A stretch of DNA of 64,000 nt from Lutjanus erythropterus (GCA_020091685.1 CM034607.1:17413221-17477220), one strand, 5' to 3'. Counted from the first letter of the stretch, positions 42,748 to 57,200 are shown. Notes: generated by a model not told the origin, from the letters alone. Numbers and translations: made by a program.

Positions 42748-45700
42748 TCAGTCAGATCGCTGTGCAAGGTTAGTTCTGATTGGCAGCGCTGTGTCGATCC
42801 AGTGGTTTGGGTTTTTGATCATGGAGGTCCACACAGCGACCTCCTCTTCTGTGGAGTCCATCCAGCTGACGGCCTCCCCGTAACTCTGACCTGAGATTAT
42901 AAAAAATAGACAAATATCAGTATTTATGTCGAAAACATTACCAACAACTGACCACTGTTCATGTGTGTATAAGCGCAGATACTGCACTGTACTTGCTTTG
43001 ATCATAGGCTCCTAATCTATGGCGCAAGTAGAGCCAGTGCATTCCCATTATTCAATTAGGGGAAGCAAAGTTATGGTTTTGCTACTCCACTTTTTTTATT
43101 TCTAAAAATAAACTTATCACAGTAATCAGATGATTATATTTCAACACTATATCAAAGATGATTTTATTATTTTCAGCTTACTAACAAAACAAGTAAAAAT
43201 ACCAATTTTTGGACCACTGATTGTGCGTCACAGCATGCTTTAGCTGTTGATCACATTAATCAATCCAAGACAATCACCACACCCACTGATCTATATTCAC
43301 CTTCACCCAGCCCTTTTACACAGTGTGCTGATGCACATATATGAACCAAATGAAGGTGTTCATATAGACGGGCAGTTTGTGCACCAGGCCATACCACCTT
43401 GCATTTGGCATTTATTATTTGAATTTCAACTGAGGGTGTAAAATACTAAACTAAGGGTGCAATGCGGGCTTCTGCACCATCGTAAAACCAGACCTGGTCT
43501 CGTTTGTCATGTCTCTGAGTGTGAATTTTTTGCCATGTCATCAACATTCATATCTATGCAGCCAATTTGTTTATGATTTAATTGTTTACAAGGTCACTCT
43601 TCATAGATTTAGACTCTTCATTTTGCTCTCAAAGTGCACCAGATTGATGCATTTAACTTTAAAAGGCACAAAATTTCCCGCTTTGTATCAAAGAGTCTGG
43701 GTATTATTTTGTATTACCCTGTTGATTTTATTGATTGAGATGCAGAGGGGGTAAACGCACTAGAGGTATCTGTTTCTTGACTAACAAGGTTAGGTGCTAC
43801 AGAAATGCTGGGCGAGGACCCACAGACCCCCTGCAGAACATGTATCTTTCCAAGTTTGCCCCCCATTAAAAAAAACAAAAACAAAACATAAACAGGTGCC
43901 AACTGCTACTGAAAGGCAATTTATCTGTGTCCATGTGCTCCCTTCGGTGCAGGCTCACCTGGAGAAGCAGATGATTTTACCACTTGATTAATATCCAAGA
44001 GATTGTGCCTGGCAGCCAAAAAGAGAAATCATGCCCCCCTAAACTGAAAGCACTAATTACAAACAATCCCTGTAGGCTCTTCCCTCTGAATACTACAACT
44101 TTATGTTAAAATCTAAAATAAACTGAAGACACCCAGTGCACAGAGGTGAGCTTCTCTCCTAAGTGCCAGCTGGTGCATTGCAAACCACAGTAACACACTA
44201 GGATACTAGAATTGACAGTATTTTATTATAACTTCACATTTAAAAACAATAAAGAGTGAACTATTTATTTTGCGAGTTGCTTAATCAAATTTTCTCTGTT
44301 TTTACATTAGAATCTGTTTGAAAATCCATCTTAGTTAAACTCCCTGTGAGCCATGTGGGACAAGGACCTCAGGATTACCATGTCAGATGGACAACAGGGA
44401 CTTACTGTACACTAGAACTAGATACAGTTTACTGTAGTGCAGGATTTAACACAAAGTCCATTTTACCAATGCAAGACCAGCCTGACAGAGTGGATATATG
44501 CAACAGATGTAAACAAAACACCTGCTGACCATACATACTTTGTTATAGTTATCACAATTTTGGCCTGCAATATTTGATACACTCAGTGGGGTCTTAGGTA
44601 AAACAGTAAATCCTGACCCCCACACTGCCTTTTTCAGAATTTCTTCTATGCATCCGTCCCTCTGCTTTCTAGGAAACTTATTTTCCTTAAATAAAAACGC
44701 CCATCTCACCTAAGGATTCACGAGACACTGCAGCAACCCAGACAACCCTTTTTAGAACATATGACTGTATTGACTGAATTTCATTCTATGCATTTATTTA
44801 TTTTTATTTTGTTCTTGGCCCCTTTTTGATAGAGACAGATGAAGGGAAGACAGAATGGGGGAGAGAGAGATGGGATGACATGCAAAGAACAACAAGCCGA
44901 AAATGAACCCAGGCCACTGCAGAGACCTGCCAGGTGAGCTACCAAGCTGGCCTTATTTACTTATTTATTTATTTTCCCTCCCCTGTCCTGGTATGCATGT
45001 GTATAAATGAGACTCCAGGGTAGGCAGATGGGGGAGAGGGTTCGACCTCCATGCGTGGAAGGGACCCAGAAGTGGATGGGAGCGTGGGCGGGTGGGAGTG
45101 GGCTGGAGTGGATAACTACAGAACACTGTTAACATTACTGTCAGTTGTGTATGTCGGTAATTTGTGTGCAAAACATAATAAAGAAATTTACAGTAAGAAA
45201 GACCGCATCAAAGTTGTCACTTCCCACCACTTTACTGACATCATCTTCCTACAGGAAACTCACAAAGAGACAGAGGCCGCCGCACTGTCATCTGTGGTTT
45301 GATCTTGAGTGCTTCACATTTCTCGTCAAGCACAACAACTCCAGCCATGAGCAAAACAACACCATCGATATTGAGGCAAACTAAAATATCTATTTTCTGC
45401 ATTGCTCACGTGTAAAACTTGATTGGTGATGCATGCTTCATGCCATCTGCCTTCTTTTCGGTGGATTTCAAAAGGAACCGGCCCAACATGGGATATTTAA
45501 CAATGTTCAGTAACACTGAGACACACTGGTAATCTAGAAATGACCTCACTCTGATGACACGACCATCTGAAATGCCTGAAATGCCACCAGGACAAAATGC
45601 AGAGTGAAGCACTGGACTGAAATACCGTCACCATACCACTCCTAAACATCACCACTGTAGATGGAGCATAAAACTGCTTTTATGGCACCCTCTACAAAGC

Positions 45701-48264
45701 TGATCATAAAATAAACCAACCAGTCAAACATCCTCTTTAATGTCATAACCCCTCACACAGCAACTGCTGCCCTCCTACAAACCTACAAAATATCAGGAGA
45801 CAAATGAGATAGGGTTGAATCTCTAATCTCTCTCTAATCAGCACAGAATAGATAAATTTTAAAATGAGATCCATAAGCTTAAATTTGTCACATTATAAGC
45901 CTCTTTGTCACAGTGAGTCAAGCCTCCAGTTACCTACTGACTTATAGAAGACAGACGAAGACAAACATGTGAGTGAGATAATTTAAAAAGCACACTGGAC
46001 AACAACAGCCCAGAACTGAGAGGTGCTTGATAAGAGATAAGATCCTCTGTCTAGACCAGGCTGGTATTCACAAGGACTGCAACAGACGAGAACAAACCCT
46101 TACCAATAAAACTGGCCGCTGTTTTCAGAACAAGCTAACGATAAGAGTGTGGTCCCCTATATAGTTGCCTATTATATCATCTGTCACAACCATGCAATTT
46201 TTCGTTTAAAAGACATCTAATAGCCGTCTATAGACCTGACATTTAGACTAGAACCCAGCTAAATTTGGGCTGTCAACGAAGGTTTGGTAGACATCTAACC
46301 ATAATATAAGTACAGCCTAGCCATCAATTAGACAGCTACTAAATAACTACATATTAATCTCTGTCTTCATAGTTGATTTTATTAACATGATATAATGGCA
46401 TACATCCCACAAACTGTGGGAAAAAGCTTCAGTTTTAACACTGTTTTGACTAGAAGTGGGATAAACATAGCCAGGCTACAGCCAAGCCATTGAAATGATA
46501 ATAACTCACTTACTCGGTTTCACCGGATGGGCTTCAAGCAGACTACACATACCTGGTCCATGTTAGACCTAAATCGTATATGTATAGATGTATAGACCAT
46601 ATCAATAAAATTATACTATGAACATGATGGGATATTATCTATTTAAGAAGCTACATAAGCAAAAACTACAATGAAACGATTTTGGCTAGAAGTTGGCTAC
46701 AAATAGTTAGTCCAGTTGGGAGCTAGATCTTGGCTTCGTATGGATCATGACAGAAATTGAACCAGACATTTTGTAATCACTGTTAAATTTGCTTATGTGA
46801 TGGAATATCATACATCTCACAAGCTGCATGGGCAAAAACTAAATTTAACCACTTGTCCAATATTCTATACCCACTTCATGAAAGCTTATACATAGATGTT
46901 GATCTCTGTGAGTCCCTGCTCCTGTAAAACATCCATTTTCATTAATTCATTCGATCTTTATTTATGCCGTGACAAACATTGAGGTTTCCCTCATTTTTAC
47001 TAAAAAATAATAAATTAAATAAATAAACAGAACTGCAATTGTTTTGAGATTTTATATTTGTAAAAGCAAAAACAAATATTTGTTTGTAAGCTGCAATGTA
47101 TGTTTTATGTTAGCAATGTTATGTTAGCTCCACGGACGTCACCAAAATCACACAAACAAGAATCTACACAGTAAACAGCCTCCAGGCTTGTGTAACCCTG
47201 TACAGAATCTGAAGCCTTGATGAAGCTCAGTTTGTATGTTTGTGTGTGCAGCTGTGCACTTAGTAAGAGCTAAATGGTGAGTCTGGAAACTGACTGGACA
47301 TAAGTACTGGTGCGAAGAGACACTCACCGGTTCCACAGCTCAGACGAATCCCTCCCAGGACGTGTGTTTTTAACCCTTCACGCTGCCAGACAGTCAGCTC
47401 AGCACAGGCCTCTTTCAGGTCGCTGGTGTGAAAGCCATCGTACACCATGGTGTGGTTATAGGTCGGGCTGATGGAGCGCTTCACCATCCGAGTCTTCTGA
47501 CCACTCTGCCGACTTGCATCTGGGAGTATGTAGCTTGTGGGGTGTAGATTATGAGTATGAGACAATTCATTTCAGATTCAAACCAGAATTTGGTTAAATA
47601 TTGATGTTGAGGGTATACACATACAGATCTGATGTTTTTAAGAACATTTTAAAGCTACATGTATAAGTTTCCCTCATTCTGTGTACATAAGGTGATTTGG
47701 TAACTTGGTGGCAGCACGACAAACTATAAACAAAATACTGACGTATTATGACCTTAAAAAGGTTGTTATGTTAAGCATGTGAGCAAACACTTCCTTATTG
47801 ACACACCCAGCAGTTACAGAGCAGCATTATGATTCATTTGGAGGATTTAGTTTAACATTCACTCTTCTTTTAGCTCTGTTTTGGTCTCCACCAACTCCAG
47901 GAGGAAATATCAGGATCTTGAACTGCTAAATGCTCTATTGGCTTCACCAGCTACTTGCTAATTTGACCCTTGGGTGCAGATCCGAGGTCTGTAGGTTGAG
48001 CCGTTGTTAATATAAAATATTGATTATAGCAGCTTTGAGTTTGGAGAAGGATTATCATATAAAGATGCACATGAAGGTGGATAAAAATAAAAATGCCAGG
48101 TTGCTAGGTTGTATAACTGATGACAAAATATCAGGAAATATGTTGCAGAACTGACACACCTTCTTACAAAGGAGTCTATAGGGCCCCCTTTGTTGGACAG
48201 GAGACCTTGAGCCTCCCGAAGCCAGATGTGAAGCTCTCCTGTCAGAGGCAGACCGCCACCTTAA

Positions 48265-48320
<56 letters not shown>

Positions 48321-50422
48321 ATATTCGAGACAAATGTGATTGAGTTAAGACATAACCTGCATTTATGATGTCTGTGCTCTGCTCACCTTCAAATCCATCT
48401 GGGATGAACTTAATAGAGAGCAAGATGGTCCCACGGCTGTTAATGGAGTCTGGACTCAAATGAACCTGTGATGGGGGCAAAGGGGGGAGCAGAAATGAGA
48501 AAAAGATACAGGCAAAGGAAAAGAAACAAGAAGAAAGAGAAAGAAAAATCAGGGGAGAGGGAGGCAGAAGTGTGGAAGCAGGAAAAGATTAAGGTTACAT
48601 AAAACCTTAGTTGAAATTCACAGCATGTCTTCGTCTCCCTTCAGCTCTCCCAGACACAAGAGACACTCCTCTCTGTATTCTGTGTCTCCAACAAAGCTGC
48701 CAAAACTGCTGTCACACAGACACTCAGATACTAAACAAATGTAGATGCAGGCAGCATACTGTTTTGGTAAATATTTGTCTGGGAGTATTCACACTCGCAT
48801 GCTAATTTATGTGACTACATGATTGTGTATTTGCATTAAAGCGCTTTGTTTCTGTCTTCCCCTACCCGCGGCTGCAGGTCTTGCCACAGAGGCTGAGTGC
48901 AGGTCCAGTCCCAGAGACCCAGAGACACCTCCACCTCCCCCAGAAACACGTTCCTGCTCAGGGGCTCGGCGTGCCACACAGACAGGTTCAAGGTCCGGCT
49001 CCTGAGTTCTCCAATCCGCACTTTATACTACAAGAAAAGAACCAGGGGTCGTATCGCAGAAATGTACGACTTACGTTAAGATACGAAGAGCCTAAAATAG
49101 GAATTTTACCATGTTCCCCATGGAAGCAAATCATAATTAACGTTAGGAATTTTGTCTTATCTTACTTCATCCTATCTTATCTCAGGGTAAGAAATACTAA
49201 ACACTAAATCCAACATCACTTGACAACTTTTATGCCTGTTACCTAGCAACCAACACCACTTTTCTCATCTTGTCTAAGTAATTAACTTGGTAACTGTTGT
49301 TTTCTTTTTCTCACTGAAACATACAAAAACAAAGACATTCTTTTTGGGAAATTTACAACAATGTTCCTAACTTTAGGATAACTGTTAAGCTGTCCTTATT
49401 TTCACTTTTTCACCTGTAGTACCTAAATGACTATTTAGCTAATGGTAACAAATGGTAGTTTTCCCAAACAGCAGCTAACAGCAGTGCTCACTAACAGTAG
49501 CCACAGTAGTGTTAGAGAACACTAGCAAAAGGTAGAGTAAGGTAGCCAACTTTTTAAATTCATATGTTTTTAACAATGGATGCTGGTTACGGGAGTAACT
49601 GTGTCTGCTAAGTAAGCCCACTGTGCTTCGTTTATGTACCAAGTTAGTGTTTTTGTCAGTTTTTCAGAAAGAACATCTGGGTTTCTCTACAGATGTTATC
49701 AACACCTCTAACACAGAGGTTCAGCGGGGGCCGTGGTTTTGATTCCTCTATGCATCTTCATCCAACTCTCTCTCTTATTTCCTGTCTATCTTCAAGCTGT
49801 CCTATCAATTAAAGGCCAAAAAGCCCAATAAAGTGTGCTGGATCCTAGATAAGAGACATTAAAATTGATAAGCAATATTGGATTGAGTATTTAGGATTCC
49901 CTAACCTGAGAAGAAAGATGAGATAGGATAAGTTTGTTAGGGCTTGCTTCTGTGATACCAAATCTGTAATACCAAATTGGAAAAGGATCACAATTTTAGC
50001 CTTTTCCTGTCTTAAGATGGGAAGTCTCTGTTATACAGCCCCAGAATCAGACAGGTAACACATGAAAAGGATGGAAGGGGAAAGAGCAGGACAAAGCATG
50101 ACATGTTTTCTGCCACCATGAGAAGTAAACATAAATCTGGTCATTTATGGAAAGGATATCTTCAAGACTGGAGAAATAAGTGACTGCAGCACATGTTGCA
50201 GGACACGTGGACGAGAGCTGATGGAAAAATGTGCAGATGGGGGATTTCTGTGAAGGCTGACACTTATTATGTAAACGAGAGTGTCTCACTCGGAGCGTCT
50301 GATCATAGACTGGGTTTAGTGTCTTCTTCTTCACTGACGTTTTCTTCTTACTATGACTCGACTTGTCCGGCAACAGATAGGCTTTTACATATCTGTGAAA
50401 AACACACACACACACACACACG

Positions 50423-50462
<40 letters not shown>

Positions 50463-51007
50463 CCTTCTTTGACTGATTTTGTATGTGACTCTGTTGCTGC
50501 AGGATACACATTCACATGCACCGTCACTTACGGGTCGGAGCGGTTCTTGCGTGCTGAGGCGATGTCCTCACAGCGATATACTTTAACGTGCAGCTCCTCC
50601 TTCTGGGTGTCGTAAACCAATGAGAATTGGATGCGGCCCCTCACCTCCACCACTCCGAAGTCCCCCGAGCTGAACAGACTCATCATGCTTCCACTGAGCT
50701 ATAACACACACACACACACACACACAAAGAGCAGCGATCGGCTCCTACGTCATTGTCCAAAGCTGAGTCATCTTGCGTCGCTGGATAGCCAATTAATCAA
50801 ATGTGTGAGTGTGTGCATGCACGTATGCCTGCGCAAGTGTGTGCGTGAGTGTGAGTGTGTGCATGCGTGTGTGTGAGTGTGAGTGTACCGTGTAGCCAGA
50901 TTGAAGGCTGCCAGTGGAGCTGCTGGTTTTCAGAGAGGCTGGATCTGGTTCTGTCAGGCTGCTGCTCAGAGAGTCAGTGTCCCCATTGTGACCATCAAAG
51001 TCTTCCT

Positions 51008-51059
<52 letters not shown>

Positions 51060-51430
51060 NCTCCTGGAGGAAATATCAGGATCTTGAACTGCTAAATGCT
51101 CTATTGGCTTCACCAGCTACTTGCTAATTTGACCCTTGGGTGCAGATCCGAGGTCTGTAGGTTGAGCCGTTGTTAATATAAAATATTGATTATAGCAGCT
51201 TTGAGTTTGGAGAAGGATTATCATATAAAGATGCACATGAAGGTGGATAAAAATAAAAATGCCAGGTTGCTAGGTTGTATAACTGATGACAAAATATCAG
51301 GAAATATGTTGCAGAACTGACACACCTTCTTACAAAGGAGTCTATAGGGCCCCCTTTGTTGGACAGGAGACCTTGAGCCTCCCGAAGCCAGATGTGAAGC
51401 TCTCCTGTCAGAGGCAGACCGCCACCTTAA

Positions 51431-51510
<80 letters not shown>

Positions 51511-53612
51511 ATATTCGAGACAAATGTGATTGAGTTAAGACATAACCTGCATTTATGATGTCTGTGCTCTGCTCACCTTCAAATCCATCTGGGATGAACT
51601 TAATAGAGAGCAAGATGGTCCCACGGCTGTTAATGGAGTCTGGACTCAAATGAACCTGTGATGGGGGCAAAGGGGGGAGCAGAAATGAGAAAAAGATACA
51701 GGCAAAGGAAAAGAAACAAGAAGAAAGAGAAAGAAAAATCAGGGGAGAGGGAGGCAGAAGTGTGGAAGCAGGAAAAGATTAAGGTTACATAAAACCTTAG
51801 TTGAAATTCACAGCATGTCTTCGTCTCCCTTCAGCTCTCCCAGACACAAGAGACACTCCTCTCTGTATTCTGTGTCTCCAACAAAGCTGCCAAAACTGCT
51901 GTCACACAGACACTCAGATACTAAACAAATGTAGATGCAGGCAGCATACTGTTTTGGTAAATATTTGTCTGGGAGTATTCACACTCGCATGCTAATTTAT
52001 GTGACTACATGATTGTGTATTTGCATTAAAGCGCTTTGTTTCTGTCTTCCCCTACCCGCGGCTGCAGGTCTTGCCACAGAGGCTGAGTGCAGGTCCAGTC
52101 CCAGAGACCCAGAGACACCTCCACCTCCCCCAGAAACACGTTCCTGCTCAGGGGCTCGGCGTGCCACACAGACAGGTTCAAGGTCCGGCTCCTGAGTTCT
52201 CCAATCCGCACTTTATACTACAAGAAAAGAACCAGGGGTCGTATCGCAGAAGTGTACAACTTACGTTAAGATAGGAAGAGCCTAAAATAGGAATTTTACC
52301 ATGTTCCCTATGGAAGCAAATCCTAATTAACGTTACGAATTTTGTCTTATCTTACTTCATCCTATCTTATCTCAGGGTAAGAAATACTAAACACTAAATC
52401 CAACATCACTTGACAACTTTTATGCCTGTTACCTAGCAACCAACACCACTTTTCTCATCTTGTCTAAGTAATTAACTTGGTAACTGTTGTTTTCTTTTTC
52501 TCACTGAAACATACAAAAACAAAGACATTCTTTTTGGGAAATTTACAACAATGTTCCTAACTTTAGGATAACTGTTAAGCTGTCCTTATTTTCACTTTTT
52601 CACCTGTAGTACCTAAATTACTATTTAGCTAATGGTAACAAATGGTAGTTTTCCCAAACAGCAGCTAACAGCAGTGCTCACTAACAGTAGCCACAGTAGT
52701 GTTAGAGAACACTAGCAAAAGGTAGAGTAAGGTAGCCAACTTTTTAAATTCATATGTTTTTAACAATGGATGCTGGTTACGGGAGTAACTGTGTCTGCTA
52801 AGTAAGCCCACTGTGCTTCGTTTATGTACCAAGTTAGTGTTTTTGTCAGTTTTTCAGAAAGAACATCTGGGTTTCTCTACAGATGTTATCAACACCTCTA
52901 ACACAGAGGTTCAGCGGGGGCCGTGGTTTTGATTCCTCTATGCATCTTCATCCAACTCTCTCTCTTATTTCCTGTCTATCTTCAAGCTGTCCTATCAATT
53001 AAAGGCCAAAAAGCCCAATAAAGTGTGCTGGATCCTAGATAAGAGACATTAAAATTGATAAGCAATATTGGATTGAGTATTTAGGATTCCCTAACCTGAG
53101 AAGAAAGATGAGATAGGATAAGTTTGTTAGGGCTTGCTTCTGTGATACCAAATCTGTAATACCAAATTGGAAAAGGATCACAATTTTAGCCTTTTCCTGT
53201 CTTAAGATGGGAAGTCTCTGTTATACAGCCCCAGAATCAGACAGGTAACACATGAAAAGGATGGAAGGGGAAAGAGCAGGACAAAGCATGACATGTTTTC
53301 TGCCACCATGAGAAGTAAACATAAATCTGGTCATTTATGGAAAGGATATCTTCAAGACTGGAGAAATAAGTGACTGCAGCACATGTTGCAGGACACGTGG
53401 ACGAGAGCTGATGGAAAAATGTGCAGATGGGGGATTTCTGTGAAGGCTGACACTTATTATGTAAACGAGAGTGTCTCACTCGGAGCGTCTGATCATAGAC
53501 TGGGTTTAGTGTCTTCTTCTTCACTGACGTTTTCTTCTTACTATGACTCGACTTGTCCGGCAACAGATAGGCTTTTACATATCTGTGAAAAACACACACA
53601 CACACACACACG

Positions 53613-53652
<40 letters not shown>

Positions 53653-54193
53653 CCTTCTTTGACTGATTTTGTATGTGACTCTGTTGCTGCAGGATACACA
53701 TTCACATGCACCGTCACTTACGGGTCGGAGCGGTTCTTGCGTGCTGAGGCGATGTCCTCACAGCGATATACTTTAACGTGCAGCTCCTCCTTCTGGGTGT
53801 CGTAAACCAATGAGAATTGGATGCGGCCCCTCACCTCCACCACTCCGAAGTCCCCCGAGCTGAACAGACTCATCATGCTTCCACTGAGCTATAACACACA
53901 CACACACACACACACAAAGAGCAGCGATCGGCTCCTACGTCATTGTCCAAAGCTGAGTCATCTTGCGTCGCTGGATAGCCAATTAATCAAATGTGTGAGT
54001 GTGTGCATGCACGTATGCCTGCGTAAGTGTGTGCGTGTGAGTGTGTGCATGCGTGTGTGTGAGTGTGAGTGTACCGTGTAGCCAGATTGAAGGCTGCCAG
54101 TGGAGCTGCTGGTTTTCAGAGAGGCTGGATCTGGTTCTGTCAGGCTGCTGCTCAGAGAGTCAGTGTCCCCATTGTGACCATCAAAGTCTTCCT

Positions 54194-54245
<52 letters not shown>

Positions 54246-57200
54246 AAAATTCTCAGATACAGCGTCACTACTGATCATCTATCAACACTCTTTATATATC
54301 ATACTGTTTAACTATTTTATTATACCATACTATTGCATGTAAAAATTAAATAAGAAAAAAATGTGATTGATTTATACATTTAAATAAATAAAAAACATTG
54401 ACTTCACGTTGCTGGGGTGTCTTCGGATTGAGCTCAACAGTGACCACCCACTTTTTGTACAGGTTTCAGAAGTGAATTCAGATTCAGAAAATCTTTATAT
54501 AAAGAGTTTCAAATGGGAAACTAAGCCAAACTACAAGATGAATTGTGACTGTAAAAAATAATTTGGAGCAAAAAAAAAAATCAACGATTGTGTATATAAG
54601 TATTTTGAAAGTGAAGAAACTAGTCATCCAATAAACCACTGCAACTTTTTTAAAAATTTAACCTGTCATTGTTATTGTTTCTATTGTTAACTAGACGAGT
54701 GCACTCAGTAGAGTGCATATCTCAACCAGACAACAGATGGTGAAGCACTTACTGCAATGCCACCACAACAGCCAGATGTAACCAAGAGAGATTTATCAAC
54801 CAACTGCCAACATGAACATGAACCCCACATACGTTATCCTGAGCTTAAACACCATTTCAGACTGTAGCGGCTGTTGATCACTTCCAGCCTCCAGCAATTA
54901 AGAAGACTGAGAAATCAGTTGTCAATGGTCGTATTAAACAGAGCAGTCAAAAAACAGAATTACTGCCCCACAGTTGTACGTCTCCAACAACCAGTCAAGT
55001 TAAAGTTTACATCCATGTCTGTCCAGACTCATATAATGTCTGTAGTGAAGACTTTGAAGGAATTTGGAAGAAATTTCCAGTGAGAAACTTAAGAGTACAG
55101 AGAACTTTAGAGAGCTGAATATTATGATGTCACAGTTAAGTTTAACGTTTGGATATAAAATGTAATAACTTCGCCATTTTAGGTATCTGTGTGTAATGTA
55201 GTTATAGTTATCGTATGATTAAGATATGGCCAAAAACGTGTTTAGTGAGGTCACCATGACCTTGACTTTTGAACACCAAAATTCATCCTTGAGTCCAAGC
55301 GGTCATTTGTGCCAAGTTTGAAGAGATTCATAAGGCTTGTGGCCACGGCTGTTGCCAGCATGGAGCATTCAGTCAACGTACGGTGTTCAAAAACAATGAG
55401 GCTGATCAGTCAAGTAGTATGCGAGATTATCCCCAGACAAGATGGAGGTCAGTTGATCATGTATGCACACATGTATGCACACACGCAAACCTGGAAATGA
55501 TAGCATGATCCCCAGGCAGGCTTAATAATAATGGTGTTGTAATATACTGTAGTTTGTATTTTGTGTGCATATTCACTGCAGCATAAACATCATAAGGTTC
55601 ATTTTTGCAGAGTCAACCCTGAAGAAGAGTCAAAAGTTGCCCTGAAGAAGAGGAACAGTCAAGTTTCTGACAATAGCAAACATGGCAACACAGGAGGAAG
55701 TTGTAATAATGTATTTCATGAGAAAGAGGCAAAAGTGGAGGCAGCGTTGTAGATGAAGGTGTGTCCATTAAATACATCACAACATGTGGATGGAGACTTT
55801 TTTTTCACTGTCTATTTGATGACAAACATCATTTACAATACTATTGGATTTTTTTAAACTTCTTTGTCATGTGCTATGGTCGTTGCTTGCTTGAACTACT
55901 GGCTACACAGATTACCTAGCTCCGACAATCACAGACATTACTGTTACACTCTAGGATTGTGGGCAATGTAGCACTTCTCCATGACCATCAGGAATAAAAC
56001 ATGTTTTTCTTAAAACGTTGATATCGTACGTATTTCTGGCTTTTACAGGGACATATACCACCTTCTCACAATCTCATAGCTCATGGTAAGTCTACCATTA
56101 GATGCTTAATAATTCAAAATCCTTGACTCAGAATATGAACGCTCACTTCCAGAACCTCAGTGTTGAGCTCTACAGGAGGCGAAATAAGTTTTGTAGAAGC
56201 CAGTTTACCAAGACTATTAGTGGTGTAAATCTGTGAGTGTGGGTGTGTGTTATAATCACCTCTGGTTCCTCTGAGTGGCCATTACTTCTCCTTTCAGACT
56301 CTACGAGCAGAACAATGAGTTAATAATAACTCTAAGAGACAGTTAGAGAGGTACAGAGGCATTGAGAGAGGAGAAGCTTTCCTACCTTTGGATGAAATGG
56401 AATTATTGTGCTGGAGTCCCTGGAGTTGGAGATGATTATTTATGATTAGATGATTTGTTTTTTCAAACATAGAAAAAAAGAAACGCACATGTAAACACAT
56501 GACAGACCTGTGCTACAGGACATCTTGTTCTGGGTGTAGGTGTTGGTTTCAGATTTCCTTGATTCCTGAAAACACAAAGAAGATATTGGGGAAATGCAAC
56601 TACACACAGTAAATGATTTTTCCGTGACAGATGCCCTGCACTAACCCTTTACTCTCCTCTTCCTCCTCCTCTTCTTCTTCTTTGCTGTCTTTCAATCTAC
56701 TCTCAGCCTCAGGAGAGGTGTTGCTGTTGTGGGAGGTCTCCTCTGTCTCGCCATTGAACAGTCCAGTCAGGGGTGAATCTGTCACCATGGCAACAACCAC
56801 ATGAACCATCACTGGGATATCCCTATAACAGTAGGAAATCAGCCCCATGTGCCTGTAACAGTAGCACTGCGTTAACTGAAAACAGACCTCTGTTCTTTGT
56901 CTTCCTGTGGCGTAAGGTGGCATGGACGAGGGTGCTGCCTGACCGGCTGCGGTGGCGTTTGCTGCGCTCCTCGTTGAACCATGCTCCAGACAGGGAGCGC
57001 AGACGCTGCGGGTCTGTCTCTGTCTGCTCGAGGATCCTGCAGCGTTGACACAGGGCCAAGTTAAGCAGCAAACAATCTCATCCTCCCATCGGCAAGAGTC
57101 AGCTGATGTCAGCTGACATCACAAAATAAACAGTCACCGTTGTCACGTCTGTCATGCAACTTACTCAACTTGAAAGCGACAAAGACATGTGTCAATTCTG

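Larger units (their letters stand above)
42748..48259 (-). other. sytl1: sytl1 C2B domain exons
   Basis: Exon 48160-48259 encodes [18 protein letters not shown] and DSFVR. Exon 47328-47533 continues [20 protein letters not shown], then [15 protein letters not shown]. The last exon is [20 protein letters not shown], ending RTNLAQRSD and TGA at 42748. The intron between the last two exons is 4.4 kb and full of repeats. The acceptor at 47534 (CACAAG) has a weak pyrimidine tract but is the only one that keeps the S-Y-[IV]-L-P-D strand. Confidence 0.82.
48866..50698 (-). other. sytl1: sytl1 C2A domain exons (copy 1)
   Basis: Exons 50532-50698, 50290-50392 and 48866-49027 encode [18 protein letters not shown], then [13 protein letters not shown] with the basic [13 protein letters not shown] strand, and [20 protein letters not shown]. 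The third calcium loop has WHAEPLSRN rather than a D-x-D motif, so calcium-independent lipid binding is likely. The same exons recur at 53722-53888, 53480-53582 and 52056-52217. Confidence 0.85.
47893..51059. repeat. Tandem duplicate block, copy 1
   Basis: This 3.17-kb block matches 51061-54242 almost base for base, introns and SINE/MITE content included. It holds six sytl1 exons (48160-51005). It ends inside a CA repeat followed by the single N at 51060. Its left edge lies in a dispersed repeat. Confidence 0.95.

Noticed and set aside
47893-54242. A genuine extra C2 domain pair in sytl1
   Set aside because: The doubled exons are out of frame, introns are identical too and the junction is an N.
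48055-54311. Long open frames of alternating Val-Cys or His-Thr
   Set aside because: They are translations of CA/TG microsatellites and stop or shift at their edges.
56263-56290. Alternative acceptor CTGAAAG for sytl1 exon 6
   Set aside because: It leaves a phase that runs into a stop in the following exon; the acceptor ten bases upstream keeps frame.
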